From Candidatus Taylorbacteria bacterium RIFCSPHIGHO2_02_FULL_46_13 (lineage in GTDB: Bacteria; Patescibacteriota; Minisyncoccia; Phycocordibacterales; DSPV01), in NCBI GenBank assembly GCA_001821015.1, contig MHRQ01000020.1, positions 27,151 to 91,150 of the forward strand: 64,000 nt of DNA. The letters are read 5' to 3'. Positions 6,801 through 15,345 of the stretch are shown here, in pieces. Within the stretch, counting starts at the first letter, position 1. Every line of letters starts with the position of its first letter. Under the pieces are notes generated by a model, which saw nothing but the letters and a program-made list of their open reading frames with translations, was not told the origin of the DNA and ran no database searches. The translations under genes and the position numbers were made by a program.

Positions 6801-7623
6801 GATGAAATTCAGCTGCGAGGTATTCCGATAATGCCTCTTGCCAAGGTCGTAAATGGATTTTGTTTGAGGTTAGCGCTTCGTTGGCAAGGGGGGCAGGGAC
6901 AACTTGAAGTTCACTCACGCGCAAGGGGATTAGCTGCCCTTTGTAGCCAAGCGTTTTGGCGATATGTGTTGCTTGTTCAAACCGCGATGCACTTTCACTA
7001 TTGGCGATGTGCACGATCTCTCTTTCCCCCTGCACAAGCAAGCGCTTTATGCTGTCCATTAAGTCTTTTGCGTAGGTAGGGGTGCCTTGATTGTCGCTTA
7101 CCACCTTTATTTCCTTTTCCCCTAGTTGTTTGACGATATTGCCCACAAAGCGTTTGTTATGCGCTACCCCGCCTCCGAATATCCACCCACTGCGAACGAT
7201 TAGGAAAGGGCCCTTTGCACATATGACCGCCTGTTCACCGACTAATTTGCTTTTCCCGTATTCATTCTGGGGATTGGGCATGTCTGTTTCGTTATATGCG
7301 GTGTCCTTCTTTCCATCAAACACTGCATTGGTAGAAAGGTAGACCATGACGGCGTCTATTTCTTTACAGGCTCCGGCAACATTTTCCGTACCCTCCGCAT
7401 TGACGCGGTGTGCTTCTGCTGGCGACTCCTCGCACGTTCGCATATTGGTGAGTGCTGCCAGATGTATGACCGCAGATGGCTTATAGGCGGTAATAACCGA
7501 GAAGACTTGTTCTTTGTTTGTGATATCAAGCTCTCGGTGTGAGAGTTTGGTGCCAAAATCCGCGTATCGGGCAACCATTCCCTCGCCACCGGTAATGAGA
7601 ACGTTACTTAAGTCTAGAGACAT
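6790..7623 (-). CDS. RmlD-like dTDP-4-keto-deoxysugar reductase
   Basis: This 277-residue short-chain dehydrogenase fits the dTDP-4-dehydrorhamnose reductase family. It has VLITGGEGMVAR for NAD(P) binding, STNAVFDG in place of the usual STDYVFDG, and YGKSKLVGE containing the catalytic Tyr-x3-Lys. It would reduce the 4-keto group in the final step of making an activated deoxysugar. The frame opens 21 bp earlier, but ATG at 7623 gives a normal N-terminus and overlaps the end of rmlA by 20 bp. No RmlC-type 3,5-epimerase is in the window, so the exact product is open. Confidence 0.8.
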   Translation of the reverse strand: MSLDLSNVLITGGEGMVARYADFGTKLSHRELDITNKEQVFSVITAYKPSAVIHLAALTNMRTCEESPAEAHRVNAEGTENVAGACKEIDAVMVYLSTNAVFDGKKDTAYNETDMPNPQNEYGKSKLVGEQAVICAKGPFLIVRSGWIFGGGVAHNKRFVGNIVKQLGEKEIKVVSDNQGTPTYAKDLMDSIKRLLVQGEREIVHIANSESASRFEQATHIAKTLGYKGQLIPLRVSELQVVPAPLANEALTSNKIHLRPWQEALSEYLAAEFHHAG

Positions 7624-8341
7624 TCTTTTTGGCTTGCCTTGCAAGGTCTACGCTCGCGGCAAGGAGATTATCAATAGTGCCGGCGTCGTACCATTTGCCG
7701 CTGATGAAGGAGAAATGCAAACCGCCATTTTTGATGTAGTGGTTATTGACGTCAGTGATTTCAAGTTCGCCGCGGCCGGAGGGTTTGAGCTTGCGGATGA
7801 TGCGGAACACGTTGTTGTCGTAAATATAAAAACCAACCTGTGCGAAAGGGGATTTCGGTTTCTTCGGTTTTTCTTCAATCCGAACGACTTTAGTTTTTGC
7901 CTTGTTGAAAACCGGAACACCAAATCGAGCAGGCTCGTCTACCTGTTTGAAAAAGACGGTGGCGCCACCCGTGAACTCTTTCACCTCCGTGCGGAAACTA
8001 TTGCTGAAGATGTTATCGCCGAGGATAACCGCTAGATTTTCTCCTTCAGAGAAGTCTTCGGTGTAGCGGAGTGCATCGGCGATACCGCCGTCGTTTTTGT
8101 CCTGGAGCGCGTAGGAAAGTTTAATCCCATAGTCTTGTCCCGAACCCAAAAAATTCATGAAGTGACCCGCATGCTCGCGTCCGCAGACCAGCATGATTTC
8201 TTCAACTCCCGATTGCTTGAGCGTCTCTATGCTGTAGAGAATCATAGGCTTATCGTACACCGGTAAAAGGTGTTTGTTGGTGATTTTTGTCAATGGTTGC
8301 AGGCGCGTGCCTAAGCCGCCGGCGAGAATTACTCCTTTCAT
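7604..8341 (-). CDS. rmlA: Glucose-1-phosphate thymidylyltransferase
   Basis: This 245-residue nucleotidyltransferase couples glucose-1-phosphate and dTTP to make dTDP-glucose, the entry step of the dTDP-deoxysugar pathway. The signature GGLGTRLQPLT is at residues 8-18, and VILGDNIF carries the metal-binding Asp of the active site. It is shorter than the approximately 290-residue E. coli enzyme, as in the short RmlA forms that lack the C-terminal part of the allosteric site. Its ATG directly abuts the arm of an inverted-repeat element, so translation or transcription may be controlled there. It lies between rmlB and rmlD on the same strand. Confidence 0.88.
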   Translation of the reverse strand: MKGVILAGGLGTRLQPLTKITNKHLLPVYDKPMILYSIETLKQSGVEEIMLVCGREHAGHFMNFLGSGQDYGIKLSYALQDKNDGGIADALRYTEDFSEGENLAVILGDNIFSNSFRTEVKEFTGGATVFFKQVDEPARFGVPVFNKAKTKVVRIEEKPKKPKSPFAQVGFYIYDNNVFRIIRKLKPSGRGELEITDVNNHYIKNGGLHFSFISGKWYDAGTIDNLLAASVDLARQAKKNVSRLK

Positions 8342-8491
8342 CCCGTTAGAAGTTTACGGTTGATAAAAAAGCCCAGTGCGCCTGCCGAATAGGCAGTTCC
8401 TGTGATGGGCGAAGCGCTGGGCACCGAAAGGGATGCGGCTATTCGCCGCTCGCGCTTCGCTTGGTATGGGTTCTGTAAACTTCTAACGGGA
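8341..8491 (-). repeat. Inverted-repeat element, copy 2 (CCGTTAGA family)
   Basis: Perfect 16-bp arms lie at 8341-8356 and 8476-8491 (TCCCGTTAGAAGTTTA and its complement). They fill almost the whole gap between rmlB (stop at 8496) and rmlA, and the downstream arm runs into the rmlA ATG. The interior is GC-rich and includes a terminator-like hairpin on the rmlA strand. Confidence 0.7.
8365..8422 (-). terminator. Terminator or attenuator between rmlB and rmlA
   Basis: On the minus strand GCCCAGCGC (8422-8414) can pair with GCGCACTGGGC (8381-8371), followed by six T residues (8370-8365). An inner CTGCC/GGCAG hairpin lies between the arms. It sits inside the copy 2 inverted repeat, so read-through into rmlA may be conditional. 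Confidence 0.5.
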
Positions 8492-8495
8492 TTCA

Positions 8496-10541
8496 TCATA
8501 TTTTTATTTCGTGAATTTTCCAGAGATCAATATGCGGGTTGAAAACGCCGGTTCTCTGTCGCACGTTTTCTATCCATGTCGGGTTGTTAAGGTACCAGTC
8601 AACGGTTGCATCAAACGCGAATTGGAAATTATAGAGAGGTTCCCAGCCAAGTTCCATGCGGATTTTTGTTGAGTCAATGGCATACCGGCGGTCGTGTCCC
8701 GGCCTTTCAGCGACAAATTCAATCCATGAGCTATCCCGTCCGAATTTCTGCAAGATGAGTTCAGCTATTTGCAGGTTATTTATTTCATTATCGGCGCCGA
8801 TGTGGTATTTCTGGCCGGCGAGACCCTCAAAAAGGCAGAGCTCCAGTGCTCGGCAATGGTCAAGTACGTAGATCCAGTCTCGAATGTGTTTGCCATCCCC
8901 ATAGATAGGGAGCTTTTTCCCCTCAAGCATTCTCACGATAAAGAACGGGATGAGTTTCTCGGGGTACTGGTACGGTCCGTAGTTGTTTGAGCAATGGGTC
9001 ACGACTACGGGCACCCCCCAGGTCTTAAAGTAGGCGTTGCAGAGATGGTCTCCGCCCGCTTTTGTGGCGGCATAGGGGGCAGACGGAGTATAGCGCGTTT
9101 TTTCATGGAAGCGTTCGGTGGAGTCTAGTTCCAGGCTTCCATACACCTCGTCGGTAGATACCTGAACGTATTTGCTGACGTTTCCAGACGCTTTTATCCT
9201 TTCCAAGATATTGAAAACCCCGAGGACGTTGGTAAGGATGAATTCTTTGGCACCGACATGGATGCTTCGATCCACGTGGGTGTTGTGACAGACTACATTT
9301 CCGATGCCACATACAAAATTATGAGAAAGACCGACTTCTGCATCATACACCCACCCATCATATTCAACGATCTCCTGCTTTTTGTTGCTCAGTCCATAAT
9401 GAGAGTTTTTTCCTGTTCTGAAGCTGTAAGCTGTTTTCCATTTTTTATTTTTAAACTTCCGTTCGTGTACGGTGTAGCTTATGTTTTGCAATGTCAGTAA
9501 CAGCCCCAGTTGATTGGCCAGTTTGGGTGATACGGTAGTATAGCGCCCATCGTTTGTTCCGTCGCCTTCAAGAAGTTTTTGCCAAAAGAATTCGCGAAGA
9601 TTGGGAGATAAATCAAAAATAAAGGAGGGCATCTGTTTGTTGACCGCGTATGTGCCGCATTCCTTTTTCAAATAATAAAAGAGTTTCTTGTTGTTGAATT
9701 GTAGGCGGTACACGCTTCGATTTTTTGCGATATTGCCCGTTATACCAAAAAGTTTCTTTCCACTACCTGCTATTCGTTCAAGCCATTTTTTATCTGCCTG
9801 TGAGATTTCTGTTATGTATGAGCCGTTTGCTTTGTTAAAAGTTGTACTTCCTTCGGTTATGAATGCGGCTAAAAACTGAAGCAATTCTTTGCTCACAGAC
9901 CTATACTTTTTATTGTTTTCATTAACATTTCTTAAAACAAGAACTTCAGGATTATCGGTGGGATTTTTGAGCTCTAGATTGGAGGCGTAAATTGAATGAT
10001 TTGGCGTAGCCTCAACAATTCCGTGTTTTTGAATAAGTCTTATGATTTTTCCCTTATACCAGTGGCGAGTCAATGCGCGCAACGGCATCCATTGACCTTC
10101 GTTTAGAAAGCTTAATACTTTAACGTTGTGATGATTCAAAAAGATAGCCTCGCCACGCTCAGTTTTTTCTACGGCATGTTTTTTCTTTTGCTGTTCCCAT
10201 AGTTCACCAAAGGTAAGCATTGTCGTGCCTTTACTTGTGTGCAGTGGTATATAGGTTGTTTCGGTGATGCTTTCAGCGGCGAAGTTGATGACGTAGTCGG
10301 GTTTATACATAACGAACACCGAAGAGAGCTGTTTTTCGTCGGCCACATCGCCTTGAATGAATATATGTCGCGGGTTATCCGAATGCTCTCGTATATTATC
10401 TACATTGCCGGAGTACGTGAGCTTGTCATAGTTTACGACCATGGCGAGAGGGTATTTCTCCAGAATATATCGGGTGAAGTTAGAACCTATAAAACCCGCG
10501 CCTCCGCAGATCAAAATCGTTTTATTGTTTAAGGTGGACAT
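8496..10541 (-). CDS. rmlB: dTDP-glucose 4,6-dehydratase containing an intein
   Basis: The 681-residue precursor encodes RmlB interrupted by a 330-residue intein (residues 91-420). The exteins join to a normal 351-residue enzyme: GGAGFIGS (13-20) for NAD binding, FAAE joined to THVDRS, STDEVYG (462-468), and Tyr490/Lys494 in PYAATKAGGD. The enzyme removes water from dTDP-glucose to give the 4-keto-6-deoxy intermediate used by rmlD, the C-methyltransferase and probably the FdtA/FdtB pair near 37 kb. It is the first gene of a minus-strand operon. Activity requires splicing because the insertion splits the conserved FAAE(S/T)HVDRSI segment. Confidence 0.93.
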   Translation of the reverse strand: MSTLNNKTILICGGAGFIGSNFTRYILEKYPLAMVVNYDKLTYSGNVDNIREHSDNPRHIFIQGDVADEKQLSSVFVMYKPDYVINFAAESITETTYIPLHTSKGTTMLTFGELWEQQKKKHAVEKTERGEAIFLNHHNVKVLSFLNEGQWMPLRALTRHWYKGKIIRLIQKHGIVEATPNHSIYASNLELKNPTDNPEVLVLRNVNENNKKYRSVSKELLQFLAAFITEGSTTFNKANGSYITEISQADKKWLERIAGSGKKLFGITGNIAKNRSVYRLQFNNKKLFYYLKKECGTYAVNKQMPSFIFDLSPNLREFFWQKLLEGDGTNDGRYTTVSPKLANQLGLLLTLQNISYTVHERKFKNKKWKTAYSFRTGKNSHYGLSNKKQEIVEYDGWVYDAEVGLSHNFVCGIGNVVCHNTHVDRSIHVGAKEFILTNVLGVFNILERIKASGNVSKYVQVSTDEVYGSLELDSTERFHEKTRYTPSAPYAATKAGGDHLCNAYFKTWGVPVVVTHCSNNYGPYQYPEKLIPFFIVRMLEGKKLPIYGDGKHIRDWIYVLDHCRALELCLFEGLAGQKYHIGADNEINNLQIAELILQKFGRDSSWIEFVAERPGHDRRYAIDSTKIRMELGWEPLYNFQFAFDATVDWYLNNPTWIENVRQRTGVFNPHIDLWKIHEIKI
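9282..10271 (-). mobile_element. Intein with LAGLIDADG homing-endonuclease domain, in rmlB
   Basis: The element encodes residues 91-420 of the precursor. It begins with Ser91, a nucleophile, and ends at VVCHN with the His-Asn pair that cyclises, followed by Thr421 as the +1 nucleophile. Block B is seen as EATPNHSIYAS. The penultimate block G strand is VYDAEVGLSHNFVCG. Two LAGLIDADG-type helices appear (LAAFITEGS at about 224-232 and FWQKLLEGDG at 319-328), so a dodecapeptide endonuclease is present. All splice residues look intact, so protein splicing and homing are plausible. Confidence 0.92.
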
Positions 10542-10572
10542 TGTATGCTCGGATAAATATGAACGTACCGTC

Positions 10573-10601
10573 TATATTCACATGGTGACACGAAAAGTCA
10601 A
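10573..10601 (-). promoter_or_regulatory. Candidate promoter of the rmlB operon
   Basis: On the minus strand TTGACT (10601-10596) is followed by a 17-bp spacer and AATATA (10578-10573); an overlapping TATAGA gives a 19-bp spacer. It lies about 30 bp before the rmlB ATG and is correctly oriented. Confidence 0.45.
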
Positions 10602-10809
10602 GGAGTCGCTCGCCCCGTCCCACTTTCACCGAACCGACACATTGGTTTTTGTGAGTTGTGCGATTTCAATCCAAAAAAATCCATAAAAGAACATTTGATA
10701 AAAGTGGGGCTGGGCTCGCTCAAAGTCACGGGCAGTCCGCTTCTCGCAATACTTTGCAAAGACGAGGGTTCGTTTAAGAGTAAGAGAAGTCTAGCTCACG
10801 TGTGTGGTA

Positions 10810-10838
10810 TTGACTCCTAGAATATATTGTAGTATGTT
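10810..10838 (+). promoter_or_regulatory. Candidate promoter of the DUF218-like gene
   Basis: TTGACT (10810-10815), a 17-bp spacer and TATGTT (10833-10838) precede the gene at 10906. A good Shine-Dalgarno (TGGAGGT) follows just before the ATG. Confidence 0.5.
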
Positions 10839-10905
10839 CATGCCGGATTTGTTTGAACGTTGTAAGCAGTAAATCTAAACTGACTCACAGAAATGGAGGT
10901 TACGG

Positions 10906-11541
10906 ATGAATATAGAATTATTGGAATTATACGAAGTAACGAATATGTTGCTCTCTTGTCGTCCACAGAAGCCTGTGAACGCGATCTTGATGCATGCCCG
11001 CTCATTTGATGGTGATGACGATGGACTCTTTGAGCTTGTTCGTAAGCTCATACCTTCGGTGGCTCCGATAGTGGTGATTAATGGTGGGGGTGGCGAGGGT
11101 ATGCGGGGTCCGAGCAAAAAGGCATGGCCAGGGGTAGAGGAGTATGAGAAGCGGCTTTCAAGTTTGGGTGTCATGGATATTATTCGTTCTGCTCCGGCGA
11201 GGCATACACAGGAAGAAAGCGAGAAGTTTGTTGACATAATTAAAGAGCGCGGGTGGAGACGTGTGGTGGTGGCAAATCTTCCGCACTACCTCTTGCGATC
11301 CATGCTTTCTGGTGTTTGCGAAATACAGAAGCGAGGTCTCTCTGTGTTACTCTATCCTGTTGCTCCAGTGAGTCTCTCTTGGCGTAAACCTGTTTTTGGT
11401 TCACAAGGCGTGTCTCCTATCAAACGTTTTGCACAGTGTCATGAAGAGCTGAAACGGATAACGGAATACCAAAAACAGTATCCGGACAAGTTTGTCAGTA
11501 TCAAAAGTTTGGTGGAGTACCTTTCGGTCTTACCAGGATAA
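10906..11541 (+). CDS. DUF218/ElyC-SanA-like protein
   Basis: The 211-residue protein resembles the DUF218 (YdcF/SanA/ElyC) fold. It has an NAILMHARSF strand, VVINGGGGEG with a glycine-rich loop, an EEYEKRLSSLGV helix, and TQEESEKFVDIIKERGWRRVVVAN followed by a histidine. In that family the last segment is the T-x-E-(N/E)-x5 helix and the catalytic-looking histidine. Members are linked to envelope and polysaccharide homeostasis but have no firm reaction. No signal peptide is present, so it is probably cytoplasmic. It has its own promoter, a strong ribosome site and a terminator, so it is monocistronic. Confidence 0.65.
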   Translation: MNIELLELYEVTNMLLSCRPQKPVNAILMHARSFDGDDDGLFELVRKLIPSVAPIVVINGGGGEGMRGPSKKAWPGVEEYEKRLSSLGVMDIIRSAPARHTQEESEKFVDIIKERGWRRVVVANLPHYLLRSMLSGVCEIQKRGLSVLLYPVAPVSLSWRKPVFGSQGVSPIKRFAQCHEELKRITEYQKQYPDKFVSIKSLVEYLSVLPG

Positions 11542-11545
11542 CGTT

Positions 11546-11575
11546 GCCCCGCGCATGAGTGCGCGGGGCCTTTTT
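11546..11575 (+). terminator. Rho-independent terminator
   Basis: GCCCCGCGC pairs with GCGCGGGGC around a six-base loop and is followed by TTTTT, 5 bp after the DUF218-like stop codon. Confidence 0.85.
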
Positions 11576-11928
11576 CATTCTGTTTTTTCTGGCACTGACG
11601 GCCAGCGGAGGGTGACAATAAGGCTGTCTTCCAGTGTTTCCCACGTATGTGCGATATTCCGTCCGACATATACGTAGTCGCCCTCCTTTTCTAGTGTTAC
11701 ACTTTTGTGCAGATTGGGGAAGTCAATTTTATGTTTTCCGTACACAAGAATATCCAGCGTTTCTGCCTCGCAGGTGCCGATTTGTTCTCTTGAATCTCCG
11801 CGTTTAGATTTTGTCCACTTGAGGGAGAAATCTTTTTGATGAAAAGGCGTCTTAGGGTCTATGAAGTGCCCCATGACCCAGTTTTTCTTAACCCCCGGTT
11901 TTGTATATACGTTTCCTTCTTCTAACAT
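11575..11928 (-). CDS. Small cupin-like protein
   Basis: This 117-residue protein shows a beta-rich, cupin-like pattern. QIGTCEAETLDILVYGKHKIDF and EGDYVYVGRNIAHTWETLEDSLIVTLRWPS resemble the two cupin strands, with a PG/H turn near the C-terminus. The ATG at 11928 follows the stop of the upstream glycosyltransferase by 1 bp, so it is translationally coupled; an earlier in-frame ATG lies inside that gene. Cupins in such loci are often sugar epimerases or isomerases, but the usual RmlC catalytic His-Asp pair is not recognisable. It could also be a regulatory or sugar-binding cupin. Confidence 0.55.
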   Translation of the reverse strand: MLEEGNVYTKPGVKKNWVMGHFIDPKTPFHQKDFSLKWTKSKRGDSREQIGTCEAETLDILVYGKHKIDFPNLHKSVTLEKEGDYVYVGRNIAHTWETLEDSLIVTLRWPSVPEKTE

Positions 11929-11929
11929 G

Positions 11930-12682
11930 TTATTTAAAGATTTCAGACTTAAATCCAATCTTGGCTAATATATATTTTGCGAGTACCGTAAACGTTCCGA
12001 GTGAGTATCTAATGCTGTTTTTAAGACTTGCTCCTCGTTTTTCGCCTTCATATTTTGTTTCCACCGGAACTTCACGGACGTGTAATCCATGATACGCCGC
12101 TTGTGCAATGAGTTCAAAACTAAACAAATAATTATTGGAGTTTGCTTCATAATTGGTAGTTTCCAAAAGCTTTCTCGTATACACCCTAAATCCCTGATGA
12201 AAATCGTGAATCGGGACTTGTAAGAAGAGCCGGTCTAGCCAGTTGAGAAAAGCGATGGGAATTATTTTCCAAAAATACATGCCACGCTCGGCGACGCTTT
12301 TGTTCGTGCCAAAACGATTGCCAAGCACGAGATGCGCCCCGCGTTTGACTTCACCCAGTGCCGAGGCAATAGCCGATGGCAGGTATTCTCCGTCGGGATG
12401 TATGTCTACAATAGCGTCCGCACCGCTGTCAAGTGCAAGTTTGATTGCCCGTTTCATATTTCCACCATAGCCAAGGTTTACGGGATTTTTGTAGGAGCGC
12501 ATGGGGAGTTTCTGCGCAATTTCATACGTACGATCTGGAGATGCGTCATCCACCAAGATTATCTCATCAAAAAGTTCTTGCGGAAAATCCTTATAAAAGG
12601 TCTCTAGAGTTTTTTCGGCTTTGTAGGCGATAAAAATCGCGACGGTCTTCGGTCTTTTTGGTTCTTGCGGCTGTGGTTTCAT
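11930..12682 (-). CDS. Polyprenyl-phosphate sugar transferase (GT2, DPM1-like)
   Basis: This 250-residue GT-A enzyme matches the dolichol-phosphate mannosyltransferase-like group. It has IILVDDASPDRT for nucleotide binding, ADAIVDIHPDGEY with the metal-binding acids, and LVLGNRFG followed by an FHQGFRVYTR motif. It lacks the membrane C-terminus of longer homologues. Such enzymes load a sugar on undecaprenyl phosphate, and the lipid-linked sugar then serves GT-C enzymes like the one at 12802. A TATACT box ends only 6 bp before the ATG, so the transcript may be leaderless. It is coupled to the downstream cupin gene. Confidence 0.85.
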   Translation of the reverse strand: MKPQPQEPKRPKTVAIFIAYKAEKTLETFYKDFPQELFDEIILVDDASPDRTYEIAQKLPMRSYKNPVNLGYGGNMKRAIKLALDSGADAIVDIHPDGEYLPSAIASALGEVKRGAHLVLGNRFGTNKSVAERGMYFWKIIPIAFLNWLDRLFLQVPIHDFHQGFRVYTRKLLETTNYEANSNNYLFSFELIAQAAYHGLHVREVPVETKYEGEKRGASLKNSIRYSLGTFTVLAKYILAKIGFKSEIFK

Positions 12683-12801
12683 ATGGCTAGTATACTAGGT
12701 TTACTGGTGATGGGCTACGCTGGACGGTTGTAGTATTTTTTAGTTCTATGCTTTGCCACTATCATTGTTTTTAATTCCAAGTATTATCTAAGAAACGAGT
12801 C

Positions 12802-14265
12802 ATGAGTAAAAACGTAGCCCAAGGAACCTATCAGACCCTTATTGCCAAGCACCGGTGGCCTCTTTTGTGCGGTGTCTTAATTTTTTTGTTCGTGCTGGGA
12901 CTCTCGCTGTCTACGCTGACAACCAAGCCTCGCCTGTGGACTGATGAAGCGGCGAGTATAGAATTGTCAAAAAACTTTGCCACCGATGGCGTGCTTGATT
13001 TTCAATTTGCACCTGGCAAGTACACGGGTTTCCCCTATCTTCTCCAGTCCACGGGGTATCCCACCACCGTCCCCCTTGCGGTGTTGTTCACAGTCTTTGG
13101 TTTTAGTTTTACGCTTGCGCGCGTGTACATGTTGGTTTGGATGTTCTTGGCGCTTGCGACCGTGTACATGGTCGTGAGGAAATTCTTTGACGCACACGTC
13201 GCGGTGCTCTCGGTGCTTTTGCTTGCGACCTTCGCCTCTTACTACGCCAGTGGCCGAACCGTGGTAGGTGAGATACCGGGGTTTTTGTTTTTACTGCTCG
13301 CTCTTTATTGGTGGCTTGAGAAAAAATCATATGTAGTCACGGGCTTTTTCATGGGACTCGCGCTGGTAGCAAAGCCGTCGGTTTTTTTATTAGTGTTGCC
13401 TGCGGTTTTTTTCGTACTCACCAGAGAGCCGCGGCGGCTTATACCGCGTCTCTTTCAGGTTGCGGTCGGCATGACGCCCGCTGGGCTCGCGGCAGTCGCT
13501 CTTGCCACAGATCAACCGTTTTCCCTTGATTTTTGGAGACAGGTGGCTGTTTTCTACCGCAACCCTTATAGCAGTGACATATTCGCGAATATTTCACATA
13601 ACCTGGCGGGTTTTTTAAATTCAACCACACTCATTTATTTTTCGGTTTTGTTTCTTGTAGTTCTTGTCGCGCGCTTTCTGGTAAAACGCAAAGAGACGAA
13701 ATGGCTGTATGATTTTGTAGGCATCTATTCACTTATCTCATTCAGCTATTACCTGCGCAGCCCGGGGTGGCTGCGGTATATTCTCATCGCAGAGTTGCTT
13801 ATCCTCATTGTCTTGCCACACGCTGTCTTTACTCTCGCCTGTTACGCACAAAAACGTGTAAAGTTCTTGAGAACATTTCAAATGGCAACCGTGACCGTCT
13901 ATCTGATCAGTGCGCTTGCCGTTCTGCAGGTCGTGCAGTTGTTTACCGCCGCCGATATTTACACGTCAAATCAGGCCATGATGGTCGCGCACTACTTGGA
14001 CAAGATATATAGTCATGCGCGTGTGGCGGTGATTGATAACGCAAACGTGTATGCCTTACTTACAAATCCGAAGAGGGAAGGAGTTCTCGCTTTGACAGGC
14101 ATCCCTGTGATAGGGAAGAACCCGCTCTTGAATCCAGTCTTGCCGCAGGTTGTTGTTTCTTTCCCCGAAGACCGTTTCCGTGATGAAGCTAAGGATGTGC
14201 TCGCCGCGCGTTATCGTTTCGTAGAGAACTATCAGGGGTTTGATATTTTTGAGTTAAAGCCATAA
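12802..14265 (+). CDS. GT-C membrane glycosyltransferase (ArnT/PMT-like)
   Basis: The 487-residue protein has a cytoplasmic N-tail, a first transmembrane helix at about residues 20-40, and then an outer loop with PRLWTDEAAS. The acidic pair after the first helix is the hallmark of GT39/ArnT-like enzymes, which take sugar from polyprenyl phosphate on the outer face. About ten further hydrophobic segments and a soluble C-terminal domain follow. It may use the lipid-linked sugar made by the divergent GT2 enzyme at 11930-12682. It lies 9 bp from the next glycosyltransferase gene, in the same operon. Confidence 0.8.
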   Translation: MSKNVAQGTYQTLIAKHRWPLLCGVLIFLFVLGLSLSTLTTKPRLWTDEAASIELSKNFATDGVLDFQFAPGKYTGFPYLLQSTGYPTTVPLAVLFTVFGFSFTLARVYMLVWMFLALATVYMVVRKFFDAHVAVLSVLLLATFASYYASGRTVVGEIPGFLFLLLALYWWLEKKSYVVTGFFMGLALVAKPSVFLLVLPAVFFVLTREPRRLIPRLFQVAVGMTPAGLAAVALATDQPFSLDFWRQVAVFYRNPYSSDIFANISHNLAGFLNSTTLIYFSVLFLVVLVARFLVKRKETKWLYDFVGIYSLISFSYYLRSPGWLRYILIAELLILIVLPHAVFTLACYAQKRVKFLRTFQMATVTVYLISALAVLQVVQLFTAADIYTSNQAMMVAHYLDKIYSHARVAVIDNANVYALLTNPKREGVLALTGIPVIGKNPLLNPVLPQVVVSFPEDRFRDEAKDVLAARYRFVENYQGFDIFELKP

Positions 14266-14274
14266 TAAATAGAC

Positions 14275-15339
14275 ATGACACACAAAAAGATTGCGTACAT
14301 CGGGATTTATCCGGCTACTGCGCCGCGCGATAAGGTTTATATAGACGAGCTCAAGCGTCGTGGAGTTGAATTTGTTGAGTGCGTGGGAACCGGTGCAGGT
14401 ATGCGAAAATATATTCAACTCTATCGCAATCTCAACTCATTGCGGGACGCTGACTTAGTGTGGGTCGGGTATTTAAGCACGCTAGCCGTCATAGTCGCAT
14501 ACCTCGCCACTCGTAAAAAAATACTCTATAACGCACTCTGTTCTTCCTATGAGTCGTACATACTTGATCGCGCAATGTACTCAAAATATTCGTTCCGGTC
14601 GGTTCTCTTTTGGGTCTCGGATTTTTTGTCGTTCCATCTCGCGAGTATTTCGCTTGTTGAAAGTGAATCGCAGAAGCGGTTCATTTCGCGCGTGTTTTTT
14701 GTGAGTAAGAAGAGGCTTCACGTAGTGTACACGGGGGCCGACGAGTCTATCTTCTATCCCGACCAGAGCACTCCCAAAGCAAAGGATTTTACGGTTGTCT
14801 TTAGAGGAAAGTTTGTGCCCGCAACTGGGGTGGAGTTTGTCGTGGAAGCCGCGCGTATTCTTGCGGCTGAACCCATCAAGTTTCTCATCATTGGGTGGGG
14901 CCAAGAGCAGGAGAAAATAGAGCACTTGATACGTTCTTATACACTCACGAATATAGAGCTAATTACAAGCTTCCTTTCGCCGGCCGATCTGCATCAGCGG
15001 ATGCTCTCGGGCCATGTATTGCTTGGCCAGTTTAGCACCAATAGCCGTCTGGATAGAACTATTCAGCACAAAACGATTGAAGCGATGGCCCTCGGAATGC
15101 CCTACATTACGAGAGATTCCGTGAGTAACAGAGAGATTTTAACCGACGGTGAAGATTGTCTTTTTGTGCAACCAGCTGATGCAAGAAATCTCGCTGAAAA
15201 GATTATTTATTGCATGAAGCGGACAGACGTATGGGAAAAGATTTCGGCAGGAGCTCGGAACATGTATGAGGCGCGTCTTCAGCAGTCTGTGTTGGGTGAG
15301 CACATCAAGCGCATTATCGCATCTCCTCCGTTTGCGTGA
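14275..15339 (+). CDS. Glycosyltransferase family 4 (group 1)
   Basis: This 354-residue GT-B protein has an N-terminal IAYIGIYPATAPRD strand-loop, a central VVFRGKFVPATGVEFVVEAA segment at the start of the donor domain, and KTIEAMALGMPYITRD at the donor-binding motif. The first two are typical of group-1 transferases with a retaining mechanism. It is cytoplasmic and 9 bp downstream of the GT-C gene. It converges on an epimerase gene with only 6 bp between stops. The sugar specificity cannot be read from the sequence. Confidence 0.85.
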   Translation: MTHKKIAYIGIYPATAPRDKVYIDELKRRGVEFVECVGTGAGMRKYIQLYRNLNSLRDADLVWVGYLSTLAVIVAYLATRKKILYNALCSSYESYILDRAMYSKYSFRSVLFWVSDFLSFHLASISLVESESQKRFISRVFFVSKKRLHVVYTGADESIFYPDQSTPKAKDFTVVFRGKFVPATGVEFVVEAARILAAEPIKFLIIGWGQEQEKIEHLIRSYTLTNIELITSFLSPADLHQRMLSGHVLLGQFSTNSRLDRTIQHKTIEAMALGMPYITRDSVSNREILTDGEDCLFVQPADARNLAEKIIYCMKRTDVWEKISAGARNMYEARLQQSVLGEHIKRIIASPPFA

Positions 15340-15345
15340 GGGCTT

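Larger units (their letters stand above)
10542..10905. other. 364-bp gap between divergent genes
   Basis: This stretch carries promoter-like elements for both flanking genes. It also holds an 85-codon frame on the plus strand (10563-10820) without an ATG, including FCELCDFNPKKS and HLIKVGLGSLKV. I do not recognise it. It may be a gene remnant or chance, and I see no RNA gene here. Confidence 0.3.

Noticed and set aside
10563..10820. 85-codon plus-strand frame with HLIKVGLGSLKV
   Set aside because: It has no start codon or ribosome site and overlaps a probable promoter; no family was recognised, so it is not called as a gene.
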